A DNA stretch of 64,000 bases from Knufia peltigerae (GCA_030247855.1 JAPDRN010000029.1:235673-299672); one strand, 5' to 3'. Shown: positions 32,732 through 44,417, counted from the first letter of the stretch. Program-made: numbers and translations. Notes: generated by a model not told the origin, from the letters alone.

Positions 32732-34427
32732 ATGGGTTCCATTCAGAAGATCGAGACAAGACTATTCATCAATGGCAAGGTAGGTGTGCTTTTCACGTCG
32801 TCACAAGGCACGCATCATACGTGTAATCAAAAGGCTGAGAGGCTTTCTAGTTTGTTGAGTCATCAAACGGGAAGACTTTTCCATTGAAATCGCCATTCAC
32901 GAGGGAATTGGTGGCTGAAGGTACAAGAAAATACTTTCCCCTTTCCAGATTGATTTGGTCTTCGAGAGGCGAGTTTGCAATCATGTTGGACTGACATCAC
33001 CACCCCTTAATAGTACACGAAGCCAGTGAGGAAGACACCGACGCTGCAGTTGCCGCTGCAAAGGCAGCATTTCCATCATGGTCCGCCCTAGGCCCGGATC
33101 AGCGTGGTGTGTATATGAAAAAGCTGGCGGCTCTACTGCACGCAAGCTATAAGGAGCTATCGGAGCTCGAGGCCATGTCCATGGGCCGTCCAGTATCGAC
33201 ATATTTCGACAACCATGCTTGCGCAAGCACATTCGAGCACTACGCAGAGGCAGGATATGAAGCACAAGGCGTCAGCAGTCTCAACACGCCGGGATTTGTC
33301 AACATGACTTTCAAGCAGCCGTACGGAGTGGTCGCTGCGATCATTCCTTGGAATCTTCCTTTGGTGTTTTTCGGAAACAAGGTCGCCCCGGCACTTGCGG
33401 CCGGTAATACCGTTGTCCTGAAAAGTAGCGAAAAGGCTCCGTTGTCAGTAAGTCCGAAGCCATACATTAACCACTCGCCGGGATTTTCTCATTTTTGAAA
33501 GCTTTGCTGACAACCTTCTCCTAGTCTGCATATGCGGCAACCCTTGTAGAGAAAGCTGGATTCCCACCTGGAGTGATCAACGTGATTTCCGGTCACGGTC
33601 AAACGTCCGGCGCCATTCTTTCCTCGCACATGGATGTTCGGGCACTCAGCTTTACCGGTTCATGTCGGACTGGTAGACTTATCCAGGCTGCGGCTGCGAA
33701 ATCCAATCTGAAGAATGTGATCCTGGAGCTCGGTGGAAAGTCACCCGCCGTTGTTTTCTCGGATTGCGATCTTGAGACTGCAGTCACCGACACTCAAAAC
33801 AGCATAGAATGGAACAGTGGCCAAGTCTGCATGGCGAACAGTCGAATCTATGTGGAAGAGAGCATTGCAGACAAGTTTGTGGAACGTTTCAAAGCCAAAG
33901 CTGCAAGTATCTCGGCTGGCGATCCTCTGGATCCCGCAACGACCCACGGACCCCAGGCAGATGCAGCTCAGTGGGATACAGTGCAGAAGTACCTTGAAAT
34001 GGGCAAAACCTCAGGAAACCTTGCAATGGGCGGTACAACCAACGTCGCCGGAGGCGCCAAGGGCTATTTTATTGAACCGAGTATTTTCCTCCGAACCCCC
34101 GAAGATGCAGTCATCATGAAGGAAGAGATTTTCGGCCCTGTTGTGAACATCAACACTTTCAAGACAGAGGAAGAGGTCATCGCCAAGGCGAATGATAGTG
34201 AGTTTGGGCTGTACGCGGCAGTTTATACCACCGACATCAACAGGGCTATGCGATTTGCGAAGGCTTTGGAAGCTGGTACAGTTGGTGTCAATTGCACGAG
34301 TCCGACGCTCGCTAAAGACATGCCGTTTGGCGGATACAAGAGCAGTGGTAGCGGCAGAGAAGGTCTCGGACACAGTCTGAACAATTTCTTGGAGACCAAG
34401 ACAGTGCTGATTAAAATCAATCAATAG
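32732..34427 (+). CDS. NAD(P)-dependent aldehyde dehydrogenase (aromatic aldehyde candidate)
   Basis: Exons are 32732-32779, 32851-32920, 33014-33447 and 33525-34427 (484 aa). The ALDH fold is complete: the coenzyme loop IIPWNLPL, general base Glu252 in LELGGKSP, catalytic Cys286 in NSGQVCMANS, the EEIFGPVV motif and the C-terminal PFGGYKSSGSGRE. No targeting peptide is seen, so it is probably cytosolic. The position right after a stilbene-cleaving dioxygenase suggests oxidation of the aromatic aldehydes released (vanillin or hydroxybenzaldehyde type), but sequence alone does not fix the substrate. It is convergent with the next gene, 60 bp apart. Confidence 0.9.
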
Positions 34428-34487
34428 CTAGTAGTATAAATCATCATTATTGTCGTCAACATCGTTAATATCGTAAACATCGTTGCA

Positions 34488-35672
34488 TCATTGGTGTCTC
34501 TGTTCTTGCCGGTCCATAATATCTCTCAACTGGGATTCTGCAGTCACCACACGCTCTCTTCGACCCTTCGTCCAGGAAAACAGTCTGGTGATGTCCTCTG
34601 TTGGTACCAGTGACCATAACCGGTTAATAAATGTCCGGCGTGGGGGTGTGGCAGGCAATGTATCGCCCAAAAGTTCATTGCCATCATGGCCGTCGAGCGT
34701 GTAGGGCACGTCTCCGGGTACTGGGGATGGGTCTGGCAGAGTGACTGAATCTGCTCCTGGGGATAGGTAGGTCTCGGATACCACGGGATCTGTGCTTCTT
34801 GACAATGATCGAACATCTTGACTTTCCCGGAGCTGGCTTGAAAGCAGTCGTCGAGGTGACTGTGCTGCCGCAGCTGTAGCAGCTCGGTCATGGGCTTGAC
34901 CAGCAGCAGGCGACATCTCAGGCGTCGGTTGGTGGCAGTTGGACGTGAACGGAGGCTGAGAAACGGCTTGCCCTGCAGCATCAGACACTCCGGCCATGCG
35001 GCGTGGATTGACTTGCATTCTTTCCATGAGTCCAAAAGCGGAAGATCCTGGATGACTTTCCCCCACGAGACTTGCGTCTTCTGTCAGAATGAGCACATCG
35101 TCCGCCGGCGTCAGCCTTTCGTTGCTTAAGCCAGCTTCCGCCACAACCTGTAATTGATTCTGAGAAGCTCTGATCTCACCTTGAGGAGGCAAGTGGCTTT
35201 CATGTTGGTCGGCCAGAACTAGTCTGCTCCTCCCCAGGATTTCAGATATTGCATTGATATCGTCATCCACCTCTTCATGAACTGCTGCCAGAATGCCTCG
35301 TATGCTGTACTCATGAATGGCTGGCAATTCAGAGTCTTTGCTCATCTTCTCTTTGAGTTTCCTGGGCCGTGTTTCCGGGTGGATTTGGATAGAGGCGCTG
35401 GCAGAATGAACGCGAACGAGGACCGGTTGAGAAGGAATGGTGGTGGTGCTCTGCCCGCCCACCGACCTGGTCTGGGCATTTCTGGACAAACTGGATCGGG
35501 AGGCGTTGAGTTGCTGGATATGCAGGAATGGCGAGACATTGCTACGGTCGCTGCGCAGGTAGCTCGAGGTTTGCGGAAGTGACCTTGTTTGTCCATGATT
35601 TGAAGACGACGTAAGAAAAGCCCATTGTCCGGCAAAGCGGCCTGATGAAGACGTGTCTGTTCGACTGTCCAT
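34488..35672 (-). CDS. Uncharacterised 394-aa fungal protein, largely disordered
   Basis: This is one uninterrupted frame from ATG 35672. No known domain is recognised. The N-terminal 110 residues are Ser/Thr/Arg-rich. A short acidic helical stretch IRGILAAVHEEVDDDINAIS lies near 125-145, followed by a Ser/Pro/Ala-rich region with an ATAAAAQSPRRLLSSQ run. The C-terminus is more ordered and basic: FINRLWSLVPTEDITRLFSW then KGRRERVVTAESQLRDIM. This conserved-looking tail is the part most likely to be functional. There are no membrane segments. A coding gene is supported by length and absence of stops, but function is unknown. Confidence 0.6.
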   Translation of the reverse strand: MDSRTDTSSSGRFAGQWAFLTSSSNHGQTRSLPQTSSYLRSDRSNVSPFLHIQQLNASRSSLSRNAQTRSVGGQSTTTIPSQPVLVRVHSASASIQIHPETRPRKLKEKMSKDSELPAIHEYSIRGILAAVHEEVDDDINAISEILGRSRLVLADQHESHLPPQGEIRASQNQLQVVAEAGLSNERLTPADDVLILTEDASLVGESHPGSSAFGLMERMQVNPRRMAGVSDAAGQAVSQPPFTSNCHQPTPEMSPAAGQAHDRAATAAAAQSPRRLLSSQLRESQDVRSLSRSTDPVVSETYLSPGADSVTLPDPSPVPGDVPYTLDGHDGNELLGDTLPATPPRRTFINRLWSLVPTEDITRLFSWTKGRRERVVTAESQLRDIMDRQEQRHQ

Positions 35673-36868
35673 GGTTTAAGAAAAACAACGCATCTGACGA
35701 CAGGAAATCTGGCTGCAAGAATACCCAATGAAGGGAGACGGAAGATGGAAATCGTGCCAGAGGCTCATGGCCTGCGCTGGCGGTGGCTAAGATTGACTCT
35801 GGCGCTCAAAGATTGGTGAGGATGCCGGTGACACACAGTGTGGGCGATGGTCTGGCGAACCGCGCGTCTCACAGGAGACAGAGGATGTGGAGATGGAAAC
35901 AAGAAGAGCACTGTCGAAAAACGCTGGACAAGATGGAAAGATCAGAGGTAACGGGAGGAGCAGCAGTTTGAGCAGATACTGGTTCAGATTGAAGAGTTGG
36001 GGTTTTGGAAAATCGCAGTTTGAGGCTTCAATGGGCGCAGGACATTTGGCGCATCTTCATTCGACAGACCAAGGATTCCATTACCTAGAGACTGCGAGAA
36101 GCTCACTTCGATCAATGTACCCATTCAAGAAGAATATTTAAGCTGTCTTGACAAGCTTCTTCAACCGATGCTTGACGTGACAAGTTTAAGATAGAAATAC
36201 TCCATACTCCACAACTTCACCATACAAACAGTGGGCTTCTACGGAATACACTACAAGAACAACACAGTCTTCGTCCTTCTTTCGCCCGTCTCAAATCTCC
36301 ATCTACCAGGGCCAAGGTCGGTACAATGCCCTTGCCCAGGCTATTGTCATGATGGCTTGCATGCATAGACTGAATGCCTGGCCGTTCGTGCGCAGATGTG
36401 ATTTTCTGATGATTACGAGTCTTAGTACTCCGTAGCATTCCTCCGTACCATCCCGCTCTCCATACCACGATCCGGCTGTTCCATCGGCTGCTTTTTGGGT
36501 GACAAGGGATCTTCGTCCACAGCGCCCCGTGCTACGTACGACATGGTCCCATTCGTGGATATGGTCGATCGACCTTGGCTCACCTCCTCCAAAGTGGATA
36601 TGCAGTGGTCAACTCCGGAGTAGCAGTTGCGGATAGCTTCGACGCCTTTGTCGTCATCCTTTTCCAATCGAAAAGCTTCTTAGCCTGGGTATCGAGTACG
36701 TACTCCGTACGCTGCGTGGCGCCCTGAGATGGAAGCTTTCGCAAGGTCCCAAGTACAAAAACCTCGGCTCCAGCCAACCGGCGGCCAGGATCTTGGAATT
36801 TCTGTATCATCCTCGGGAGACGACCAACCGGCCACGCAGCAGCCGTTGACCACAACACCAGCGTCGAG
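35673..36868. other. Intergenic upstream of the acid phosphatase
   Basis: This is 1.2 kb. TACTCCGTA occurs at 36426-36434 and 36702-36710, the latter within GTACGTACTCCGTACG. Several 80-100-codon frames on the minus strand (36217-36885) overlap one another and carry no motif. No gene is supported. Confidence 0.45.
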
Positions 36869-38623
36869 ATGAGGTTACTCTTCACTTTGTTTGCCGTCCT
36901 ACCGGCTCTGGCAGCGGCGTCGCCTTACCCACGACAACGTCGGCAGTCGTCATTCAACTCCTCATCTTCCCAGCCTCTGCTTGACCTCAGCATCATTCAG
37001 TCGTACTGGGGTCAGCTCACACCCTATGCGGACAATGCCGAGGACTTCTTCGGCGTCGATGCGACAGGTCTGCCGGACGGCTGTCAAGTCGAGCAGGCTC
37101 ATCTGCTCCAGCGTCATGGTTCGCGTTTCCCAACGAGCTACTTTGACGACGGCGTCAACGACGAGAACTTTGCTTCCAAGGTGTCCAACTGGACCCAAGC
37201 AAACTCGAAGGAGCAGTTCACCGGACCGCTCAGCTTCTTGAACTCCTACCGCTACCAGATGGGCGAGAGCTACCTGATCGGGACTGGCGCCTCGCAGCTG
37301 TTCTCATCCGGAGTCACCTTTTGGGAACGTTACGGTCGAGTCCTGTACAATGCCTCCATGGGTCAGCTCGCGTACAATACGAGTTTCCCGAACGGAACGG
37401 CGAGAACGAAGCCAGTTCTACGGACCACATCACAGTCCCGCATCGAGAACACGCAGATCAATTGGGCCTTGGGATTCTTCGGGCCGTCTTTCATGCAGAC
37501 GCCCAACCCTACCCTGGCGAACGCCACGAGCCCCTTCAATCTGGTCATCATCCCCGAAGGTGGAACCGAGAACAATACGCTGGCCTCGTACGACAGTTGT
37601 TTCAACGACAACAATCATCCAGAAGGTCTTCTCGGAGACTACGACCTGTTGTTCAACTACGTCCCCATCTACCTCTCGGACGCCAACAAGCGCCTTTCTC
37701 AGTATGTGCCTTCTGGGTTCAATCTGACCCTCAACGACACGTATGCCATGCAGTAAGTTGGAAAAACACCATTTTCATATAGTCGTTTTCTCTTTGAACT
37801 GTCAAAAAGATGACGAGCCGCTGACGAAATCACCTCCCTCCCTTCCAGGAGCCTCTGTGCTTACGAGACCAACTATCTCGGCATGAGTGACTTTTGCGGC
37901 TTGTTCACCGAAGATGAATGGTCCGGGTTCGAAAGCACGCTCGATCAAGAATATTATTACGACTATGCGTGGGGGAACCCGACGGGTCGTGCTCAAGGCA
38001 TTGGCTACCTACAAGAACTCTTGGCAAGGCTGCAACACCAGTACATCACGTCGTCCAACTCGAGCGTCAACAGCTCCATCACCAACAATTCGCGGACGTT
38101 CCCCCTCGACCAAAAGTTCTACGCCGACTTTTCGCACGACGACATCATCATTTCCGTCCTGACCGCGGCCTCTCTGGACTATCTGCGCGACCCGCCGAGT
38201 CTGACCGACTATCCTCCAGACCCCCAGCGACATTTCATCCTCTCCCACTTGACACCCTTTGCGGCGCGTCTGATCACGGAAGTGATAGGCTGCGGCTCCG
38301 GCAACCCTTCTCCGCAGAATACCACCAGGACGCAGTACTACACGAGCCAGTACGGCTACCAGGCCAGTAACGCCACCTACAAGTTTGTCCGCATGCGCCT
38401 CAACAACGGCATCCTCCCCCTGTCCACCATCCGCGGTGGCTACTGCGGGAACCGACCCGACGGGATGTGCCCTCTCAGCGCGTTCCTCAAGAGCCAAGAG
38501 TCGAGCTTTGATCAGAGCAACTACCAGTACGCCTGCTTCGGCAACTACACTGTCAACTGGCCAAATAATGGCACAGACTACGACGGCACCATCTTTAGTG
38601 GCAGTGCGTCGCGTCGCCGTTGA
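36869..38623 (+). CDS. Secreted histidine acid phosphatase (phytase family)
   Basis: It hydrolyses phosphomonoesters outside the cell. Exons are 36869-37752 and 37849-38623, with a 96-bp intron holding GCTGACG (552 aa). A signal peptide covers about residues 1-18 (MRLLFTLFAVLPALAAAS), followed by a basic PRQRRQ propeptide-like site. The catalytic motif RHGSRFPT places the nucleophile at His83, and the proton-donor pair SHDD is at 391-392. Many NxS/T sequons (NSS, NTS, NGT, NAT, NNT) and paired cysteines fit an N-glycosylated secreted enzyme. The length is above the roughly 460-480 aa of classical PhyA, closer to broad-range acid phosphatases. A TC repeat lies just beyond the stop. Confidence 0.92.
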
Positions 38624-39424
38624 TTGGAAACACAACACAGACACACGCATTCTCTCTCTCTCTCTCTCTCTGAAAGAGGCATCGTCCGCCTGTATATGAC
38701 CATTCCATGCCGTGAAAAGCCGCCCAGTCACAGTCTGAATATATAATACGTACATAATAGTCTAGTCATTCCTTGCAGAACTTGGCTCGGGCCTATGGCT
38801 CAAACTTGCTGCCACTCTAATGGAAACCAAAGTCCTTTCCTTCAATAAGTTCGTCCTTTCTTGTTCGTGATTCGAGTAGAAGCGAATACAATGGTAAAGG
38901 CCATCCTAACACGGAATTCGACGAGGTTCATAAGCCAGGTTTGAGCATGTCACCTAGGACATCGGCTTTTGAGGGTGCAGATACCCCTTCACTTTGCGGT
39001 CGACGTTCATGACGAAGCCATGTTTAGGCCAGGGTCGACACGAAACTCGCCGATGTTGTCTCGCTCCACTACTGATATCGATGAAGGCTCTTTGCTCTAT
39101 ACTGACACCAGACTTGGTGGCGCTTGCACAGTCAGAGCAGATGTGAGCAGGGATAGGCAATGACTTCGCCTGCGCACCATTGTCAAAAATAGTTGCCGGG
39201 TCAAACAGCAATCGATGTGCTCTCTCGGAAAATGAGATAGACTGCAGAAGCTGATCATCAGGTCTAGAGAAGTGTCCTGCTGTGCTCTCAAGATCTAGAT
39301 GTGCAGGTTCACAGATCGTAGCGAGTAATTTCCCTCCTCTAATACGCCGCCCGAAATCGTTAAGCCAGACACATGGTCTGCAAAGGTCATTCTGGGGACA
39401 TTGATTTGAACCAAGCCCAGGTCT
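38624..39424. other. Intergenic, convergent 3' sides of phosphatase and CFD1
   Basis: This 801-bp gap contains the TC microsatellite at 38651-38671. Short minus-strand frames near 38954-39291 have no motif. No gene is supported. Confidence 0.5.
38651..38671 (+). repeat. (TC)n microsatellite
   Basis: About ten TC units lie in the 3' flank of the acid phosphatase gene. Confidence 0.9.
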
Positions 39425-40447
39425 CTAAGCGTTCAAAGCCCGCACCGTCCGGTCGACGTCTGTAGCGAATCCAGCAAATATCGGACACAGGCCGCACTTT
39501 CGGTATCGCTCGACGAGTTCTGTAGGTAGAGGTTGTACTGGAACAACAGGATCATTATCCGAGCCGTCCGCACTCGGTTCTTCTTGGTTGTTGGTGCCCT
39601 CTACCAGAGCCCCAAACCCAGTGTCAATGGGCACCGAACCAAGAAAAGGGACATGAGCCTCTCTGGCCATGATTTCTCCACCGCCTTTGCTAAAGACATT
39701 GCTGATCTCCCCGCAACATGGACACATGTAACCGGCCATATTTTCAATCACACCGAGTACGGGCACTTGGGTTTTGACACAAAAGTTGAGCTCCTTCCTC
39801 ACATCCGCCGTCGATATGGCTTGAGGTGTGGTCACGACCACCGCGCCTGCAAGTCTGGGCTCGTTGCCGGTATGTGTAGAGGCTCCATTGCCGTTGGAGT
39901 ATTGAACAGGCTGTGATTCTGTAGCAAGTTTATGCAACTCTTCAACTATTGCTATATGTTCATCACTCGTTCCCGGTGGGGTGTCGATGAGTAGATAATC
40001 GGTATTCGGTGGCCACAATGCGTCCGAGACGAATTGTCTGATCATGGCGGTCTTCTTGGGCCCACGCCAAATGACGGCCGAGGAGCGAGAAGGTAGGAGG
40101 AAGGCAAGAGACAGTGCGTGTAGGGATCCACGTCCGCATTTCGAGGGGGTCGACGAGTGTGGACTGGCATTGGCTGTAGTTTCTGGTGTGGACTCATCAC
40201 CATCATTGCCAGTGGCAGCATCGTGCACCTTGACGGGAAGCCATCCACCGGGAGCCTGAGTTACTTTCTTGTCTTCTAGGTTCAGTAGACGGGGTATACT
40301 AGGTCCAGTCAAATCTATATCGAGGATTCCGACGTTGTGGCCTTGTAACGTGAGTGACAAGGCGAGTTGAAGTGTGACACTGGACTTCCCGACGCCGCCT
40401 TTGCCGGAGAGGACGAGGACAACGTGTTTGACGTTCTCCAAGCCCAT
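39425..40447 (-). CDS. CFD1: Cytosolic Fe-S cluster assembly ATPase Cfd1 (Nubp2)
   Basis: This P-loop NTPase works with Nbp35 as the scaffold for cytosolic and nuclear Fe-S protein assembly. It is one exon of 340 aa. The N-terminal deviant Walker A is LSGKGGVGKSSV, followed by ILDIDLTGPSIPRLL, the switch LIDTPPGTSDEH and the bridging-cluster motif YMCPCCGEISNVF (CxxC). The absence of the N-terminal four-cysteine ferredoxin-like extension separates it from Nbp35. A Ser/Thr/Gly-rich insert at about 75-110 and an acidic insert (EEPSADGSDND) near 295 are typical of fungal orthologues. Confidence 0.95.
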   Translation of the reverse strand: MGLENVKHVVLVLSGKGGVGKSSVTLQLALSLTLQGHNVGILDIDLTGPSIPRLLNLEDKKVTQAPGGWLPVKVHDAATGNDGDESTPETTANASPHSSTPSKCGRGSLHALSLAFLLPSRSSAVIWRGPKKTAMIRQFVSDALWPPNTDYLLIDTPPGTSDEHIAIVEELHKLATESQPVQYSNGNGASTHTGNEPRLAGAVVVTTPQAISTADVRKELNFCVKTQVPVLGVIENMAGYMCPCCGEISNVFSKGGGEIMAREAHVPFLGSVPIDTGFGALVEGTNNQEEPSADGSDNDPVVPVQPLPTELVERYRKCGLCPIFAGFATDVDRTVRALNA

Positions 40448-41558
40448 GATGGAGAGGACTGTTTCTGTCGCAGGAGATGTAGATTGGAGAAGATGTCAAA
40501 AATCATGTGAATGAGAGATCAGAGACTACCCATTGAAACAACACTTTTGTACAGCAAGTGTTTGTATTGTAATTCGTATTGCTAAGCAAAGTAGCGGCAT
40601 CGTCCGCCGATTAATGGCGTAACAAGCCGAGCCCAAAAATTATTCTTCGGCAGCCTTGCCACGAGACCTTGTAGCCTTGTCGCGGGGGTGGCGCCAGAAG
40701 GCATCATCGTTTGTACTGTACGAGTACGAGTACGAGTATACCAGCCATGCTTCACGCACAGAAAATTAAACCACAAGAGGATGACTACCTAATATCGTGG
40801 GTTTCGCATTTTAATCAGCAGTACGACTGTATGACATTTACTTCATAGTAGTGGGCATGCTCAGTGTCATCAATATAATGGAATAGCACGTGCTTCATTG
40901 AGAGTATCTGTATACGGAGTACGGATACAACTACAGGCGATTGGCAAGTCTCGGGGAGTCAAGCTCCGTATTGCTACAAGTATCTGTAAGTCGATCACCG
41001 ATCTTCGCTTGACAGCCCAAATTTTTGTTTACTAGAGTGTAGCGCGACAACCGAGAAGATTTTTGCAGCTCATCGTCACTGCCCTGCGCCCCAACTTCCG
41101 ACTTCCTTACCATTGGCCAGCCTCGCTCGTCCCGTTGCAAACCAGTCTATTTGCAGCCTAGTGAGTGTGACTGAGCCACTTAACCTCACTAGCCACTGAG
41201 CCACTCCACCAAACATCCGTCACACACTGTCCGACTCTAGTGCCCAAAACCTCATTGACCGTTCACGCCAACAAGACCATTTCGTGTGTTCAACACTTTC
41301 TACACAGAAACATCCAGCTCCTGGATTGATCTAATACCCAATTGCATTTCGAATACCACTGGTATTCTACTACGCTCTATTTCTGTTGCCCTGCAACACC
41401 TACCGACCTTGCACACCAGTCAAGCGGTGTGAAAATTTCTGAGGTATTTTCCTCACACACCAAGCTTCACACAGTCGCAGGTCTGGAAAACCCAACCAGT
41501 CCAGCCCTGCGTGTCACATTCAGGACATAACGATCAACAAGCTCCTTGTAGCAGCTTC

Positions 41559-41642
41559 ATGAGCCGCAAGGATCTGCTACGCTTCCTGTCCAAGCCTGCA
41601 AAGTTGGCCTCCCACTCAAATTCCCGCCGACGCTGTTGCTAA
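41559..41642 (+). promoter_or_regulatory. Upstream ORF 1 in the probable SPE2 leader (27 codons)
   Basis: ATG at 41559 opens a 27-residue basic peptide beginning MSRKDLLRFLSKPAKLAS and ending in CC, then TAA. It lies about 450 bp before the SPE2 start. Whether it is inside the mRNA depends on the unmapped transcription start. Translation control of AdoMetDC by short uORFs is known in mammals and plants. Confidence 0.35.
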
Positions 41643-41644
41643 CA

Positions 41645-41761
41645 ATGTCTCAGGCCACGATAACACCAATTACTCAAAAACACAATTCCTTCACACCGAT
41701 CTTGATCGACTATCGAACACTTGCCCGCAAGTGTCCATCGCCCTGCTTATCGGTGCCGTGA
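41645..41761 (+). promoter_or_regulatory. Upstream ORF 2 in the probable SPE2 leader (38 codons)
   Basis: It starts two bases after the uORF 1 stop codon (MSQATITPITQKHNS...), so a ribosome ending uORF 1 would meet it at once. The function is inferred only from position. Confidence 0.3.
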
Positions 41762-42089
41762 CCGGTATCGAATTTTGATCAGAAAGAGACGAAAAATACT
41801 GCCCACAATTCCGTTCGTGCAGGAAATCTTCTTCCTCCTCACCTCCTTCCGGCCTCCCTAACGACCCCTTTGGAAGGGAATTTAATATCACACCGAGCAT
41901 TGCTGCTGGCAAAAGCCAGCCTCCATTTTTCCCACAGATTAGTGGGCCTTCTCTTCTCAGGCGGACACCGCATTGTTCGTCTGGGCGGCAGATAGTGCTT
42001 CACTGACTCTTGAGATCAGTGTTTCCTGACATCTAGCCTCCTTTCAACCGTTCTCTCCAGTCGACTCCGTCCGTGAGGTCGATAAGGAT

Positions 42090-43654
42090 ATGGTACATAT
42101 TGGGATCCCCCCGCATTATACCACTTCACCATCGAGCTTTAGTCATAGTACATCTTTGACTATCAATCGTGAAGTTGCGCTAGATCTTGATTCTAGCAAT
42201 GCATTTGAAGGTCAGTCAGGCCTGAACTCGCACGCTACTCATGTACTGACCCTTTTGCAGGCCCTGAAAAGCTTTTAGAAGTATGGTTTAGTCCATCTGC
42301 AAATGCTCTCCATCGCTGTTCGGAGCCGCTAGGCCTCAAGGCTGTGCCTGCCGAAATCTGGAAGTCCATGCTTGACCTGGTCAATTGTAAGGTCTTGTCC
42401 ATCGTCGAATCCGAGGATGTCGATGCCTATCTCCTTTCGGAATCGAGCATGTTCGTCTTTCCACACAAGCTCATTTTGAAAACATGTGGCACTACCACCT
42501 TGCTTTGTGGTCTCCCACGTATTCTGGAGATCGCGACTCTCTTCGGTGGCTTTGCACGCTCCACTGCGCCATCTTCGCGTGGCATCGCCGTCGCCGCCGC
42601 TCCGTATCGCGTTTTCTACAGCCGCAAGAACTACCTCTTCCCCGATCGACAGCGAGGCCCTCACCGCAGTTGGCGTGACGAGGTCTACGCTCTCGACAAG
42701 CTTTTCGTGGGAGGAAGTGCCTACATGATCGGCAAGATGAACGGCGAGCATTGGTACCTCTACTTGACCGAGCCGTATACCATGTTGACGCCACCGGCCA
42801 GCCCACAGAGCTTGGACAGTCCGGGCACTGAGACCAAGGTTCTGGACTTGCCGACTTCGCTCACGATCGACCGTGGTTCCAGGGTCTGCGAGGGAGAAGA
42901 CGAAACTCTGGAGGTGCTCATGACTGATCTGGACGAAGAGAATGCTAAGCAATTCTACCTCGACCATGCGAGTGCGGTCGCAGAAGATCAGTGGAGAGGG
43001 TCCCAACAGAGTCAAGATGACCACGTCGACGTCTTCAGCAACGCCTCGTCCGACGCTGATATCTCGATGAAGGAGGAACCCTACCCCGCCGAGCTCACCA
43101 CCGAAGGCCACGCCCTTGGGACCGTGGTCTCCGAAGCCTGTGGCTTGTCTGACGTTTACCCGTCCCACAAGTACCCGGATGCGCGCGTGGACGCTTACCT
43201 GTTCACCCCCTGCGGCTTCTCGGCCAACGGTGTCATCCCGGCACCCCCGGGCGAAAAGGGCACCCACTACTTCACCGTGCACGTCACCCCCGAGCCGATC
43301 TGCTCCTACGCCTCGTTCGAGACTAATGTCCCCGTCGGGCAAAAGGGCCGGGAGACGACCGACATCGTCCAGCACGTGGTGGACATCTTCAAGCCCGGCC
43401 GGTTCAGCGTCACCCTCTTCGAGGCCAAGACCAACTACGAGGAACAGAGCTGCGCCGACCAGGACCAGCTCGCCGAGATCAGGATGCTCGAGCGCAAGGT
43501 GGCCCGTCGCAACGCCAAGATGGACTCCATCAACGGGTACCGCCGCGTCGACCGCATCGTCCACGACCTCGACGGCTACGATTTGGTCTTTCGTTACTAC
43601 GAACGTCACGACTGGAAGGGGGGTGCGCCACGCATCGGGGAACGAGTGTTTTGA
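42090..43654 (+). CDS. SPE2: S-adenosylmethionine decarboxylase proenzyme
   Basis: It makes decarboxylated SAM, the aminopropyl donor for spermidine and spermine. Exons are 42090-42210 and 42261-43654, with a 50-bp intron holding TACTGAC (504 aa). The junction builds FEGPEKLLEVWFSP, which carries the two glutamates needed for proenzyme processing and catalysis. The self-cleavage site is LSESSMFVF, between Glu101 and Ser102, where Ser becomes the pyruvoyl group. KTCGTTTLL contains the catalytic Cys. Later family segments are YFTVHVTPEPICSYASFE and the hydrophobic GRFSVTLFEAK. A Ser/Asp-rich insert (about 270-320) makes it longer than the animal enzyme, as usual in fungi. Confidence 0.95.
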
Positions 43655-44417
43655 GTTTTGCCCTGTTTGGGTTCTCCCTTTGGACCTGCCTCTGGAGAAT
43701 CGCCCGTCGCAGATACGTCGGCCGAGCCTCCTTGAATTTTCGTGTCGATTTTTTGTTCTTGTTTTTTTCGCCAGAGTAGGGTTTGCCTTTATTGACTCCC
43801 CGACGAGTAACGAGGCAAACCCATCCGATCCTTAGTGGCCTAGTGATCCTTTTAAAGACTGTACCTAGGTCAATGAAATATGCACGCGCGGTTCTTGTTC
43901 AATTGAATACACCATTTCTGTCCGTAGATCTGCCGCCTTGCCTCTCGTGGACGGTCCAAGTGCAGCCGTTTCCCGTCTCCCCCACCAGAATATCCATCAC
44001 CTGGTCTTCAACGTCATTCAAGTGAGACGGTGCATGGTCGGACAGTATCTTACGTCGTGCCTGAGATTGCGCAGTCTGTCTCGAACCTTTTCATTTATTT
44101 ACCAGAGAGGACCGCAGCATCGATTGGCTACAGATATATTTATACGGAGGAAAAAAAGAGCAGAATATAAATTTCCCCTTCTCAACTCGCTCAATATCAC
44201 ACACTATTCTTTCCGAGCTCCTTGGGACTGGAAGCTGCGAGTCAAGCAAAGGTATAGATATCTAGCTCCTAGCTTTACTCTACGAAACTCGATCTTCTTT
44301 TTTAAATGCTAGAAAAGGCTGCTAGAAGACTTTTCTAGAAAAAAGCCTTTCCATTTCCACCACAACACACTTGCCAATTAGTGTCATGAACGGAATGTCA
44401 AGAAATCAGCAGCCTAG
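43655..44417. other. Intergenic, convergent 3' sides of SPE2 and EDE1
   Basis: This 763-bp gap includes AT-rich sequence near 44090-44350. No gene, RNA or repeat is supported. Confidence 0.5.

Larger units (their letters stand above)
40448..42089. promoter_or_regulatory. CFD1 promoter side and long SPE2 leader
   Basis: This is a 1.64-kb divergent gap. The CFD1 side holds three TACGAG units (40719-40736) and a TACGGAGTAC motif (40913-40922). From about 41200 the sequence looks like a long 5' leader of the SPE2 gene, with two short upstream frames. Confidence 0.5.

Noticed and set aside
36217..36885. Three overlapping 80-100-codon minus-strand frames upstream of the acid phosphatase as a small gene.
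   Set aside because: They show no domain, no shared start and no consistent splice structure.
42329..43609. A 426-codon frame antisense to SPE2.
   Set aside because: It is the shadow of a GC-rich coding exon; the plus strand encodes a complete AdoMetDC with all motifs.
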